A stretch of 64,000 nt of DNA from Valencia hispanica (lineage: Eukaryota > Chordata > Actinopteri > Cyprinodontiformes > Valenciidae). Position numbers and translations under genes: made by a program. This document shows positions 24,632 to 35,078 of the stretch, piece by piece. The DNA lies in contig OY747705.1 of the NCBI GenBank assembly GCA_963556495.2, positions 5,857,501-5,921,500 on the forward strand, written 5' to 3'. How positions within the stretch are numbered: the stretch's first letter is position 1; every line of letters starts with the position of its first letter. The notes under the pieces were generated by a model, which was not told the origin of the DNA, made no database searches, and was given only the letters and a program-made list of their open reading frames with translations.

Positions 24632-26397
24632 CTAACTATTAGCTTTTTCAAAAAGTAAAGTTTTAAGCCTGGCCTTAAAAGTAAACAGAGTGTCTGCCTC
24701 ACGGACTAAAGCTGGGAGCTGGTTCCACAGGAGAGGAGCCAGATAACTAAAAGATCTGCCTCCCATTCTACTTTTAGAAATCCTAGGAACTACAAGTAAA
24801 CCTGCAGTCTGAGAGCGAAGTGCTCTGTTGGGAACATATGAAACAATTAGATCTCTGATGTATGATGGAGCTTGATTATTAAGGGCGTTGTATGTGAGAA
24901 GAAGGATCTTAAATTCTATTCTGGATTTAACAGGGAGCCAATGAAGGGAAGCTAAAACAGGAGAAATGTGATCTCTCTTTTTAATATTCATCAGAACTCT
25001 TGCTGCCGCATTTTGGATCAACTGAATGGCATTTTGTGGAATACCTGATAGTAAAGAATTACAGTAGTCCAGCCTTGAGGTAACAAATGCATGGACTAGT
25101 TTCTCAGCATCACTCCTGGACAGGATTTTTCTAATTTTAGCAATATTCCTGAGGTGAAAGAAGGAAATCCTAGAAACCTGTTTAATATGGGATTTAGATG
25201 TCAAGTCTTGGTCAAAAATAACGCCAAAGTTCTTTACGTTATTACTGGGGGACAATTTAATGCCATCCAGATGAAGTGAATGACTAATCAGTTTATTTTC
25301 TTTTTTAGAACTTCTGGTCCAAAGACAGCAACTTCTGTCTTGTCAGAATTTAAAAGTAAAAAGTTTAGGGTCATCCATGTTTTTATGTCTTCCAGACATG
25401 CCTGTAATCTACCTAACTGACTGGGTTCATCAGGATTTATGGATAAATATAGTTGTGTGTCATCGGCATAGCTGTGGAAATTTATCCCATGTTGTCTAAT
25501 GATTCTACCAATTGGGAGAATATATATGGGGAAAAGAATTGGTCCCAGCACAGAACCCTGTGGAACTCCACAAGTAACCATTGAGAGTGAAGAAGATTTA
25601 TCCTTTAGATGAACAAACTGGAATCTGTCAGACAAATCTGATTTAAACCAGCCTAGTGCTGTTCCTTTGATCCCTGCAACATGTTCAAGCCTTTCTAAGA
25701 GAATATTGTGATCGACTGTGTCAAAAGCAGCACTGAGATCTAACAAAACCAGAACAGACACCAGTCCATTATCAGAGGCCATGAGAATATCATTAGTAAC
25801 CTTCACCAGTGCTGTTTCGGTGCTATGATGAGCTCTAAAACCTGACTGAAACTCTTCAAACAGCTCGTTACTGTTTAGATGCTCACAGACTTGATTAGCA
25901 ACAATTTTCTCAAGGACTTTGGATAAGAAAGGAAGGTTAGATATAGGTCTGTAATTCACTAAGTCATCTTGATCAAGGGAAGATTTCTTGAGTAAAGGTT
26001 TAAATACAGCTATTTTAAATTCTTGTAGTACATATCCATTTACTAAGGATAGATTAATCATATCCAAAATGGGGCCAGGAACCAAATGGAACGCTTTGTT
26101 AAATAATTTGGTTGGGATTGGGTCCAACATACAAGTTGAAGGTTTCGATGAGGCTAATATTTTTCATAATTCCGAAAGCTCGACTGAATCAAAACAGCCT
26201 AAGCACAAATGAGGTTATACAGTTCTTTCCGATGCTGCCTCATTTACTGAGGAAGAAGTGATCATGTTTGGGAGGATGCCAATGATTTTATTTTTAATAG
26301 AATAAATTTTATTTATGAAGAATCCCATAAAATCATCACTGCTAAGAGCTGGGGGAATAGTTGGCTCAACAGAGCTATGACTGTGTAAGTTTGGCAA
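24632..26397 (-). pseudogene. L2 reverse transcriptase domain and C-terminus
   Basis: The enzyme copies the element's RNA at a nicked chromosomal site. Minus-strand translation shows the RT blocks in order: NYRPISNLPFLSK, FQSGFRAHHSTETAL, LLDLSAAFDTVDH, GVPQGSVLGPILF, and the catalytic box YADDTQLYLS at 25471-25442. A block of residues often called thumb or domain 7 and the C-terminal [13 protein letters not shown] and PLLWNQLPALVR follow in a different frame from 25255 to 24632. The first frame ends at 25288 (FGPE...), so a frameshift lies between them. A stop or frame change also separates 26397 from the endonuclease region. All catalytic Asp residues of the YADD box and of DLSAAFD are present. 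Continuity of translation is the only thing lost. Confidence 0.92.
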
Positions 26398-26485
26398 CTG
26401 TACTAAAAAGAAACCTAGGATTGTTTTTATTCGCCTCCATTAATGATGAAAAATATGCTGTTCTAGCTTGTCGAAGGGTCTTTTT

Positions 26486-27782
26486 CTACAGCAGTAGACT
26501 GTTATTCCAGGTTAAATAGGAATCCTCTAGATGTGTAGAGCGCCATTTTCTCTCCAACTTCCTAGTATTCTGGTTTAAAGTACGCAACTCTGCGTTAAAC
26601 CAAGGAGTCAACTTCCTATGGCTAGCCACTTTGTTTTTTAAGGGGGCTACACTATCTAATGCCAAACGCAATGAAGACATAACGCTGCAAACTAGACAAT
26701 CATTTTCTGAAGTGTTAGAGATAGAATCGCTGCCATCCACTGTGTTACTCTGAGAAACTGAGGAAAGTAAGAATGGAACAGATTCTTTAAAAATTGTTAC
26801 AGCATTGTCTGATAAAGCTCTACTATAATGAAATTTTCTTTCAGATTTAAGATGGTCAGTTAAAGTAAATTCAAAAGTTATCAAGAAGTGGTCAGACAGA
26901 ACCGGGTTATGTGGGTGGACTGTTATTTCCTCACACTCAATACCGTATGTCAGTACAAGGTCCAAAGTGTGTTTACCCAAGTGGGTCGATCCCTGTACTT
27001 TTTGAGTAAAGCCAATTGAGTCTAAAATAGCATTAAAGTCTGCATTTAAAGGCTGCATCACTTTCAGTATCCACATGAATATTGAAGTCCCCCACTATAA
27101 TGACCCTATCAGTATTTAATACTAAATCAGATAAAAAATGTGAGATCTGATCCAAGAATTGAGAGTAAGGGCCTGGTGGACGATACAAAACCACAAACAA
27201 AAATGGTCTTAATGTTTTGCAACTTGGATGAGGAAAATTAAGGGTTAGATGTTCAAAAGAACTGTAGCTATCAATTGGTCTGGGACTAATTAGTAAATCA
27301 GAACTGAAAATGGTTGCAACTCCTCCCCCTCGCCCAGTATTTCTAGGAATGTAAAAATTTAAATGACTGGAAGGAGTTGACTCATTTATACTGACATAAT
27401 CCTCCTGCTGCAACCAGGTTTCTGTGAGACAAAGGTAATCAATGTGATTATCACAAATCAAGTCATTTACTAACAAAGTCTTTGAGGATAGAGATCTTAT
27501 GTTTAACAAACCACATTTAATAGATTTATTTTTCTGTTCAGTCAAAGTCGTATTTATCTTTATGAGATTTCCATAATTTGCTTTTGTTGGCCCAACTTTT
27601 AATCCATTTAATTTTGGCCATGGCCAAGACACTGTTTCTATGGGGTAATGGGTGGGTAACAGTACAGAAGCAGTAAAGAGGTGGGTTAAACTACGACTGC
27701 TTCCTGGTCTGGACCCTGGGTTGTCAGTGTTTTGGAGGACTAATAAATTTGGCCATATTCCTAGAAAGAAGACCTGCTCCAT
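26486..27782 (-). pseudogene. L2 APE-type endonuclease domain
   Basis: This domain nicks the target DNA for priming. Visible motifs on the minus strand are [10 protein letters not shown], the LTETWL block with its catalytic Glu, VVLYRPPG, and [11 protein letters not shown] with Asp and Asn. After a frame change near 27050, the SDHFLITFEF block supplies the catalytic His. The downstream linker runs to 26486. The reading frame from 27782 ends at 27033, while the frame from 27076 carries the rest, so one small indel lies in the overlap. The first frame overlaps the ORF1 stop by about 60 bases in a different frame, and the first ~60 residues of it are not endonuclease-like. Confidence 0.9.
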
Positions 27783-28320
27783 CCAAAGTGGGATAGATGC
27801 CGTCTCTCCGGATCAGACCAGGTTTTCCCCAAAATGTTCGCCAGTTATCAATGTAGCCCACACAGTTTGAAGGACACCACCTAGACAACCATTGATGGAA
27901 TGACAGCATGCGGCTAAAAATGTCGTCACTGGTCCAATCGGGCAGGGGACCAGAAAAGATTACCGACTCTGACATTGTTTTGGCAAACTTACACACCGAA
28001 GCAACACTAATTTTTGTGACCTCCGATTGGCGTAACCGGGTGTCATTACCGCCAGCGTGAATAACAATCTTACTGTATTTATGCTTATCTTTAGCCAGCA
28101 GCTTCAGGTAGGATTTGATGTCACCCATTCTGGCCCATGGCAAACATTTGAATATGGTCAATGGTGTCTCTAATGCCACGTTTCTGACTATGGTGCTGCC
28201 AATTACCAGGGTCGGCTTCTCAGCGGGTGTGTCGCTGAGCGGGGAAAATCTGTTAGAAAGGTGGACCGGTTGGTGGTGGCCCGTGGGCTGGGTCCTAGAA
28301 CTATGCTTCCATAGCCGCAA
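27724..28320 (-). pseudogene. L2 ORF1 with SGNH-hydrolase (esterase-like) domain
   Basis: The 198-codon open frame starts MRLWKHSS. SGNH-like blocks appear in order: VIGSTIVRNV (block I, which normally holds the catalytic Ser), AGGNDTR (block III with Asn) and [18 protein letters not shown] (block V). In active SGNH proteins block V has the form DxxH; here the expected His is Tyr (DGIY), so esterase activity is doubtful. Esterase-type ORF1 proteins are known in fish L2 and CR1 LINEs, where they are thought to help RNA handling or membrane contact. The frame is intact from the first ATG. It is followed within 60 bases by the endonuclease region in another frame. Confidence 0.82.
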
Positions 28321-28460
28321 TGAAGCTAATCTAACTGAGCTAGTGAGACCTTACCACCCCAAGAAAAACTGTGTGAAACACAAGGAGTTCCCAAAACGTA
28401 AAGTACACCACCACAAAACATGTGTTTTAGTGTGCTTGTGTGTTAAAATAACTTAGAGAG

Positions 28461-29860
28461 GCCTCAGCACAGAGAAAACAAGATCAATTCAAGAGAGTCT
28501 GAACACCAAACGGCTACAGGGAATGCAACAACAGGAAATGACGCAATACGGCTTACCCCGTCACAGAGTCACGTTTCCACTAATGACAATGGCTCTAAAA
28601 CAGCCAACAAAAAAGGCAACTAATATATCAGGAAGAGAAATGTGGACTTCCACTAGTCGGGTTCATCCTTGGTCACAATTTCCAGGTGCTTCTATATATG
28701 TGAAGCATAGAGCTGGAAGTGTTTGTGGATGTTTTGAATTAAACTGATTTGAAATATTTTATTGTTCCCGAGGGGCAAATAATTTGCGGCAGTCGACAAA
28801 CTATAACCACAACACAAAACACTTACAAGAACTCAAATGAAAAAAAGACAAAGAAATGACACCCATTTAGAAAATTATGCAGGACTCAAGGGAATTTGTC
28901 TAGAATAATTTAATCTCGTTCACTGAGAAACCATGTAATACTTGTTATTTGCGAAATACGATCAATCACTCTGAGTTGCATATGCATGCTCCACAAGAAC
29001 ATTTTCTGCCTGCATTAGCCACAGATAGAAAACATATGGCAAATGGAGCGAGTCAGAAAAAGCCAGTCCCTTCTACATCACAGAGAAAATCAGTATTCAT
29101 GTCTTGCCTGCATTGGCTCGGGACAACCCACAAGAAGTTCGGACTGATGTTTAGAGAGCAGGAGGCATCTCTGCTAGTAGAAGCTAACCATTAGCATCTC
29201 CACAACATGGCGAACCACGTTGGGTTATTTGTGGAGATAGCACATCAGCGTTGCCTGTTTTACCCAAGAAAGAGGAGCTGAGGAAGAAATGGTTGGAATT
29301 TGTGTTTGGAGCACCGCCAGCGAAGTAAGTTAAGTTAGTTATTTGTTCAGAGGCAGCATAAGAGTCACATTGCTGTTATCCAATCAGAGGCGAGATGTTT
29401 GCATTCCATGAATATTATAGATTAGATTATATATAGATATAGTAAGATTTGTAATCCTGATGTGATCCCCACCCACTCCTCTGACAAGTTGCAACCTCCT
29501 AAAACAGGAGCTATAGAGCATTTTTTCCACAGAAATCTACTTACAAGGCATTCAGTCATACTAAAGACCACAGCAAATGTACTGAAAAAAACAAGTGAAC
29601 GAGAACTTTAAAAAAAACTATAGCTAAACCAGCTGACTTCTCCAAAAATCAATTAGCATCACTTTAGTATCAATTAGCATCTCTTTTTTTTGAAACATTT
29701 AGCTGCAAGTGTGAATTACTGTACAATTGAAATAATTGGTCTAGAACTTACAACTAGACCAGAGTTGTTTGCAAATTTAATGATAAACTTCTCCATCATA
29801 AAATGAGCAGAATGAACCATAAAGTCCACCGTGTCTCAGATAGGAACATGAAAGACCATC
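28461..29860. other. No gene recognised; possible LINE tail at 28745-28830
   Basis: The phrase TTTTATTGTTCCCGAGGGGC near 28755 resembles the reverse complement of a Rex-type LINE or SINE tail. It is an isolated trace. The rest is plain sequence, with several G/C-poor stretches. Confidence 0.35.
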
Positions 29861-30644
29861 CAGGGGTGGACTGGGACAAAAATTCAGCCCTGGCATTTTC
29901 TGTCCAGACAAGCCCACTACATTATCAGCCGACACTACATAGAAGTCCACAAATCTCGGAGCATCTCCTCTCATGCATACTACAGTACAAATGATAAACA
30001 TATTCCTTGATAGCAGTTAACAAATAAAGCACAAAACTGTGAACTCAAGGACTAAAACTAAAAGCTATGGCAATCAATCACTCAGTATTTATTCATTATA
30101 GTCTCAACAGAACAAATGAAGTATGAATTCATAAAACATTATAAGACACATGATATACTCAAATCAGAGACGTCTCAGTTGTAGCCAAAAAGGTAAGCGG
30201 AGGCAGCGAGAGAACAAGCCCCCAAAAAAGAAAGAAATAAAAAAAAAATTTTGTCCAAAAATGGTATGTCTGTTTAAATTAATGACCAATTACAAACACG
30301 AAACGAGGGATTCGAGGGTCATTTGCACTTCACATTGCATTGAATTATCTAATGCAAATCTTTAATTGTGTTTTTCTCAAAATTAGTTTTTCCCAACATT
30401 CAAAACGAATAATCTTGAAATCAGTTATACCTATATTCACCAAACTTTCCACCATTGTTCTATGCTATGAGCTGAAAAAAATTAGTGATTTGTCGATACA
30501 TCGTTCTAAAAAATATCTATGTGCTATTTCGTGTAAAAAAAACAGGCCGAAAATGAGTTTTTGGAGCTACTTACACTGTTTTTTGATCTATGAAGTAATG
30601 AAATGAAATAAACCTATTTCCCTCTGTAAAAAGTTTTTGAAGTT

Positions 30645-30677
30645 TTTTCTAATCATATAACATATATGATTAGAAAA
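30645..30677. repeat. 14-bp inverted repeat
   Basis: TTTTCTAATCATAT (30645-30658) and its exact reverse complement (30664-30677) are separated by 5 bases, inside the hAT element. Confidence 0.75.
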
Positions 30678-30919
30678 TCAAAGAAAAAATCAATCTGTCT
30701 CTCACCAATTTTGAGATACGTTTAAAAATATATGCAAATTAGCACATTTTTAACCAGATTACACCTCATTTGCATATCTAAACAAAATTTATATCAAAAC
30801 TTCTAATACAAAAGATGTTTGTTTTAATACTAAGATTAAGTTTGTCAAGTTTCATGAAGGTATCTTGAAGCTAACTTTTATTCCCTATTCACTTGTAGTG
30901 TCTCCCCTTAATGTTTACT

Positions 30920-30933
30920 GTTGCTATGGCAAC
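30920..30933. promoter_or_regulatory. RFX X-box-like palindrome
   Basis: GTTGCTATGGCAAC is a near-palindrome fitting the RFX X-box consensus (GTNRCC then RGYAAC, apart from T at position 6). It is inside a transposon, so it may be chance. Confidence 0.3.
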
Positions 30934-31147
30934 CAGAGACCGCTGCCGTTAGTAGCTGTCACAATTTGGCATATTTAACTAAATCAACCGCAACTACCAA
31001 CAGTCAGCCCTCCAACTCTGGGCTAATATGTTTTAACAAGTATTCAGTTATTCAGGTCACATCGCGGTCAATGTAAAACCGTTTTATACTTTATTTTGGG
31101 CATGTCTCAAAATGTAGCCGAGCCAACCCCACGCTAACGTTACTTAC

Positions 31148-31228
31148 CATGCATGCTTTTGAGCCGTACTTTTTCAGTGCCATTTTCAGCTCAGCAGCAT
31201 CCCGTCCCACCACTCCAGCCCATGTCAT
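31148..31228 (-). other. Exon-like stretch inside the hAT element
   Basis: A minus-strand open stretch of 27 codons starts with ATG at 31228 (MTWAGVVGRDAAELK) and ends with ACM. It is followed directly by GTAAGTA, a strong splice donor in phase 0. The product is not recognised. It could be a transposase 5' exon, a captured host exon or chance. Confidence 0.3.
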
Positions 31229-31283
31229 GAGGCCCCACCCACCCTGGTCTGTGTTGTGATTGACAGCACTGTCATGACTCTCA

Positions 31284-31824
31284 ATTCCAGAATTGCGCCG
31301 CTCAAGGTGGCAGCATGTTGGAGTAGCTCTGTTACTTTGGTTCATATTTTTTTCTTTTTTAAAACTTTAATTCTTCCATTTCTGGTAGAAACATTGTTTT
31401 TGTGGACAACTGTTCTCTCTGGTTTTGAATGCTGTGCAGCTGGAAGGATTTTTGCTGATACTTTATATTTTTGGACATTTGTTATGATGCATAACCATGG
31501 CAACAAGGTGGTTTACAACTGGCAGCAGCTGATTAACATCACAAAAGCTCAAATAATACCTCAACTACAGCCACAAAACCCTGATGAGTTGAAAAGAAGA
31601 CGCCATAGATCCAGAGCATCCTCTACATCAGACTGTCATACAACTACAGAGCGTCTTCAGTCAGAGGCTTCTTCAGATCTGCAGACTGCTACAGGAGATC
31701 ATCCCTACCCACAGCCATCAGCATCTACAACAAACCTTTGAAGGAACTTGCATAATGAGTTACAACAACATTTAATTTCCCTTTGGGATTAATAAAGTAA
31801 TTTTGAATTGAATTGAATTGAATA
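31284..31824 (+). mobile_element. LINE-derived, internally deleted short element, copy 1
   Basis: The 5' end reads ATTCCAGAATTGCGCCGCTC and the 3' end is TTTCCCTTTGGGATTAATAA followed by GAATT units. The middle joins an upstream region of unknown origin to the C-terminal coding end of a Rex1-like reverse transcriptase (phrases such as QSVFSQRLLQ and RRSSLPTAISIYN appear in different frames). The same structure lies at 52348-52878 on the minus strand with high identity. It has no RT of its own, so it would need enzymes in trans. Confidence 0.78.
31484..31741 (+). CDS. Small open frame in the LINE-derived element, copy 1
   Basis: The 85-codon frame starts ATG (MMHNHGNKVVYNWQQLINIT) and has a basic stretch ELKRRRHRSRASS in the middle. 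The second half reads RT-coding DNA in a different frame from the RT. The same frame is open in copy 2. No domain is recognised. The upstream in-frame stretch lacks an ATG close by, except far upstream in unrelated sequence. Whether it is translated is unknown. A nuclear or nucleic-acid-binding role might be guessed from the basic patch, but nothing supports it further. Confidence 0.4.
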   Translation: MMHNHGNKVVYNWQQLINITKAQIIPQLQPQNPDELKRRRHRSRASSTSDCHTTTERLQSEASSDLQTATGDHPYPQPSASTTNL

Positions 31825-32017
31825 GGCTGTCAGCCCATGATTGATTGACGGTGACAAACATAGACCAATAATATGTGTCGATGCTGGCAACACGCTGCTA
31901 GCCCTCTGTAGCCAATTGGCCGGCCCAATTGGAGGGAATTTAGAGAAGAAGAGAGAGAAAAAAAAAAAAAAAGAAACAGCAACCGGCCCACATTGGGTCA
32001 ACGGCCCTGAGACCATC

Positions 32018-33588
32018 CAAAGAACAAAAATTAAAGAATGTCACTCTTGCATACAGTATGAATCCAATAAATCAACCAATGACTGGCTGAGAACTAAAAT
32101 ATGGAATGTTCTGGGCCGAGTCAAAGCCTAGGTTAAAGATGTTGTGGGGTGAATTAAACTGAGCTGGACATGGAAGAGACCCCCCACAGCTAAAAGGGAG
32201 GAATGGGACAACTTTAACTAGAGCACCTTGAATTGCCTTGTTTTTGAAAGTGTGCTATACAAATAAAATTGCCTTGCCTTATACTGGTGTCAGAGACGAG
32301 TAAGAGGGCTATAAGAAGCTGAAGTCATTTCAGCCAAAAGGGTTAAAATACTTATTAGGAGGCAGGGTGTTCTAACAGTTTCCTCAGTTAAAAATGATTT
32401 TTTTTGGTCTTTTAATGAGTAAAACAGTTATTTTTTTGGTATTTACCTGTAATAAATTCACTTTTTTTCCCATTCATCTATTGTGTATACCCACTTATTC
32501 CTTTTCAGGTTTGCAGGGGTTCTAATCCCTATTTTCAGCGGTCATTGAGTAAGAGGCTGGGTAATTCACTTTCTCTAGACAGCAATATGTGAACATTTCT
32601 TTCAAAAGAGGTGAAATGATGTGTTAGGACTATATGCAGTAGTTTAACTTTTTTTCATCCTTCCATATCTATACTCCTCCTCTCTCCCTTTACCTCTTGC
32701 TCACGTTTAACACATTTCTGCTGTCTAACCAGTACAATTCCTCGCTTCCACTTTCCAACCCAATCTTTATCCACTTTTTTTTTTCTTTTTCTCTTTGCTC
32801 AGGATTGTGATGTTGTTCTTTGGTAGAGAGGATGATTCATGATTGACTGGCGAGGGAGAAGGAGACGTATTAATCAAGAGGCCGTACTGGAGTTCCACCA
32901 TAATGCAAATGGAGTGTTAATTGAGTGCAGGATGGCTTTGAATAATGGCATGGGCTTTTCGCTTCAATCAATGCATGTCACAACAATGAGCTGACAGCGA
33001 GCTTTGTGGGATATCTTCTATAATGCTATTATGCCTTTTTTCTACTTCTTTGTTTTGCAGTAACAGGGAAGGCTGGCTGTTTTTTTTCCTGCATATTAAA
33101 CACTTGATGTTTATTGACAGAAATATGTGACTACTGGATGTATTTGGAGGATGGTTCTTACATGCAAATGAGAAATCTGTGACTTTTTAAGAGACACAAA
33201 TGCAGTCAAAAAGAATTTTAAACTTTATAGCTTCTATCCGTGTTTGTTTTCCTAACATAAAATTCTCTGTTACTTTGTTCCTAATCCTACAGTATATTAC
33301 GAATTATCTTCAGAAACACTCCTATATTAACACCCTATCTCTAGCCTATAAATGAATATTAACTAAGCTGTATGATGCCAATGTTAGATCTAAATCAACT
33401 AAGAATTAAGAAAGATGAATACAGGTATAAAGTAGAAGATAATTAACATGTAATTATAGAGGTGTTTCAGGATCTTAAGATGTTTAAATGCTGTTTTTCA
33501 TTAAAGAAACGTCTGTCTCATGAAGCATTATCTATTCACTGTCAGCATGTGACTTCATCTGGTGAGCAGAATCTCTAATGCTAGATAT
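32018..33588. other. Intergenic sequence with one candidate enhancer-like block
   Basis: 32018-32820 is AT-rich and unassigned. 32830-33180 is treated separately. 33180-33588 is unassigned. Confidence 0.45.
32830..33180. promoter_or_regulatory. Candidate conserved non-coding element
   Basis: A compact, non-repetitive block rich in developmental transcription-factor motifs. It has two octamers ATGCAAAT (32903-32910 and 33172-33179) of POU/OCT type, a SOX-like ACAATGA near 32983, and homeodomain cores in ATTAATCAAG (32868) and GTTAATTGAG. No open frame or transposon ends. Spacing and density resemble vertebrate enhancers, but conservation cannot be seen from one sequence. Confidence 0.35.
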
Positions 33589-35053
33589 CAAAGGTGTCAA
33601 GAAACGAAATACAAATAATTTTGTAACTTAAGTAGAAATCTTGGTTATTTATACTTCACTGGAGTAAATATCTATTAGCCTACTTTTTACTTGTACTCCT
33701 TACATTTTAAGAATAGCCTCGATTCTCCCATTTAATTTCGGCTTGTCACTGTATTCAACAAAAACCCAAAAAACTCAAAGATAAAAAAGCCCAATCCAAA
33801 TCAATTGAGCCATTTGAATTAATTGAATTTGACTGCGATTGGATAATAATTTTAAACATCTGCCATTCTTACACCCCATTGGTTTGTTCGGGATCAATCG
33901 CACACTGCGCATGGCACAAACCACTTCATAGTCCAGCCAGGACATAGCAGACGTATGTTATCGAGTTCAAAGATGGCAGTGGCAGAGACTCCAGCAGATG
34001 CACCATTTCAATATTATACGAAACTAGTAATCATATCTTCATATAGGGAGCCTAAGTAATGCCCATCTACATGCTGTCCATGGCTCCCCTACTGTCAACA
34101 AATATGAATGAGAGTCAACAGGGCAATCAAAGTTATTTTCTGATCCTGTGAAATGTGCCATGGATTTAACAGATGATGTCTGTGAATTTTAAAGTCACTT
34201 TTTAATGTCAAGAAAGCGCTAATTTTCGACAGGTGGCAAAAGTTACTTTAGGTTTGGTGTGAAAACACATAGTGAACTACAACTGCTCGTCTCACAAAAT
34301 TTATGTCACCAAACCACACAAGGAGAAGAAGAAAAATGGCTGTGAGTTTAGCAGGCTTCGCATCCTTCTTCCAGGACGAAGGAAGAAGCATTAAACATGG
34401 AGAAAACCACTATAAATCTGGAGATGTGGAAAGTGGCAGCTATGCTGGGGGAGAAATAGTCGGTCGAGTGAGAACCAGCATACGGTACGAGCTCTACAAG
34501 GTCTCGGGGAGTATTTCATGTGCTAGCTATTCTTATCTTAGGTCATATATGTGACTTATGATTTGTAGTCTTTTTAATCAAGAATTTCTACAAGCAAATA
34601 AACCACAAATCACATGACAAACAGTTGAAATGCACATCATTAGTTATCATTTAAATTGAGGTACAGCATATGTGTGATTCAGGGCATAAGGCAAAGTGGA
34701 CCAGAAAATAACTTTTATTGCTCCATTGACTGTCATTGATTTTTCTTTTTCAATCAGGGGACCCATGGGCCGACCAAAAGGGGAGGAGACTTAGGCTCCC
34801 TGTTGTTCTTTAATGCATTTGTATTGCACTAAAAGGCATTGATTTTCAATGTACAAATATGTAGCTGAAACAGGTAACCTAGTGTAAGCCAAATTTCAAT
34901 ATTAACATTTTCCTATAACATTGCAGTCATTATGGCCATTAGCAAGTGTTTTTAGGGGGGTGTGGTATTGCTTCAATGTCTACAGAAGTCTTTTAAGGCC
35001 TAGTATCTACACTTCCACCTGAGTAATGTATGTGAATACTTTTCACACCTCTG
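33589..35053. mobile_element. 1.47-kb hAT element
   Basis: Starts CAAAGGTGTCAAG and ends TTTTCACACCTCTG. The flanks CTAGATAT (33581-33588) and CCAGATAT (35054-35061) match at 7 of 8, a hAT-type duplication. Both sub-terminal regions carry the spaced ACTT-rich text of a dispersed fish repeat. No transposase was recognised. Inside, a 13-bp inverted repeat (AGGGAGCCTAAGT at 34045-34057 and its complement at 34789-34801) marks a nested element. Confidence 0.75.
34045..34801. mobile_element. Nested inverted-repeat element with a possible SWIM-like coding trace
   Basis: The ends AGGGAGCCTAAGT and ACTTAGGCTCCCT are exact inverted repeats 757 bases end to end. No target duplication is evident. The plus-strand frame 34303-34554 begins after the ATG at 34303 (a second ATG is at 34336). 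It contains SGDVESGSYAGGEIVGRVRT, which resembles the region before the CxC motif of SWIM-type zinc fingers found in some fish transposons. The CxC part itself is not present. This is a faint resemblance. Confidence 0.45.
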
Positions 35054-35078
35054 CCAGATATGAAGGTATGTGCTTTAA

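Larger units (their letters stand above)
23921..28460 (-). mobile_element. Nearly full-length L2-clade LINE
   Basis: In the direction of the element: a 5' region, an ORF1 with an SGNH-esterase domain, an ORF2 region with APE endonuclease then reverse transcriptase, and a 3' UTR ending in GAATT-type units at 23921. The order, the YADD box and the tail fit the L2 group of fish LINEs. The upstream limit near 28460 is uncertain. Frames shift near 27050, between 26490 and 26400, and near 25270, so it is inactive. The truncated copies at 11480-12652 and 51612-51931 share its 3' end almost base for base, which shows that the family was active recently. Confidence 0.92.
29861..32009. mobile_element. 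2.1-kb hAT element with a perfect 8-bp target duplication
   Basis: The element begins CAGGGGTGGACTGGG and ends ACGGCCCTG. Both flanks are AGACCATC (29853-29860 and 32010-32017), an exact 8-bp duplication as made by hAT transposases. Terminal repeats are short and imperfect. No transposase was recognised. The minus strand at 31148-31228 has an exon-like open stretch. A LINE-derived element (31284-31824) is nested inside. A poly(A) tract lies near 31960. Confidence 0.85.
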
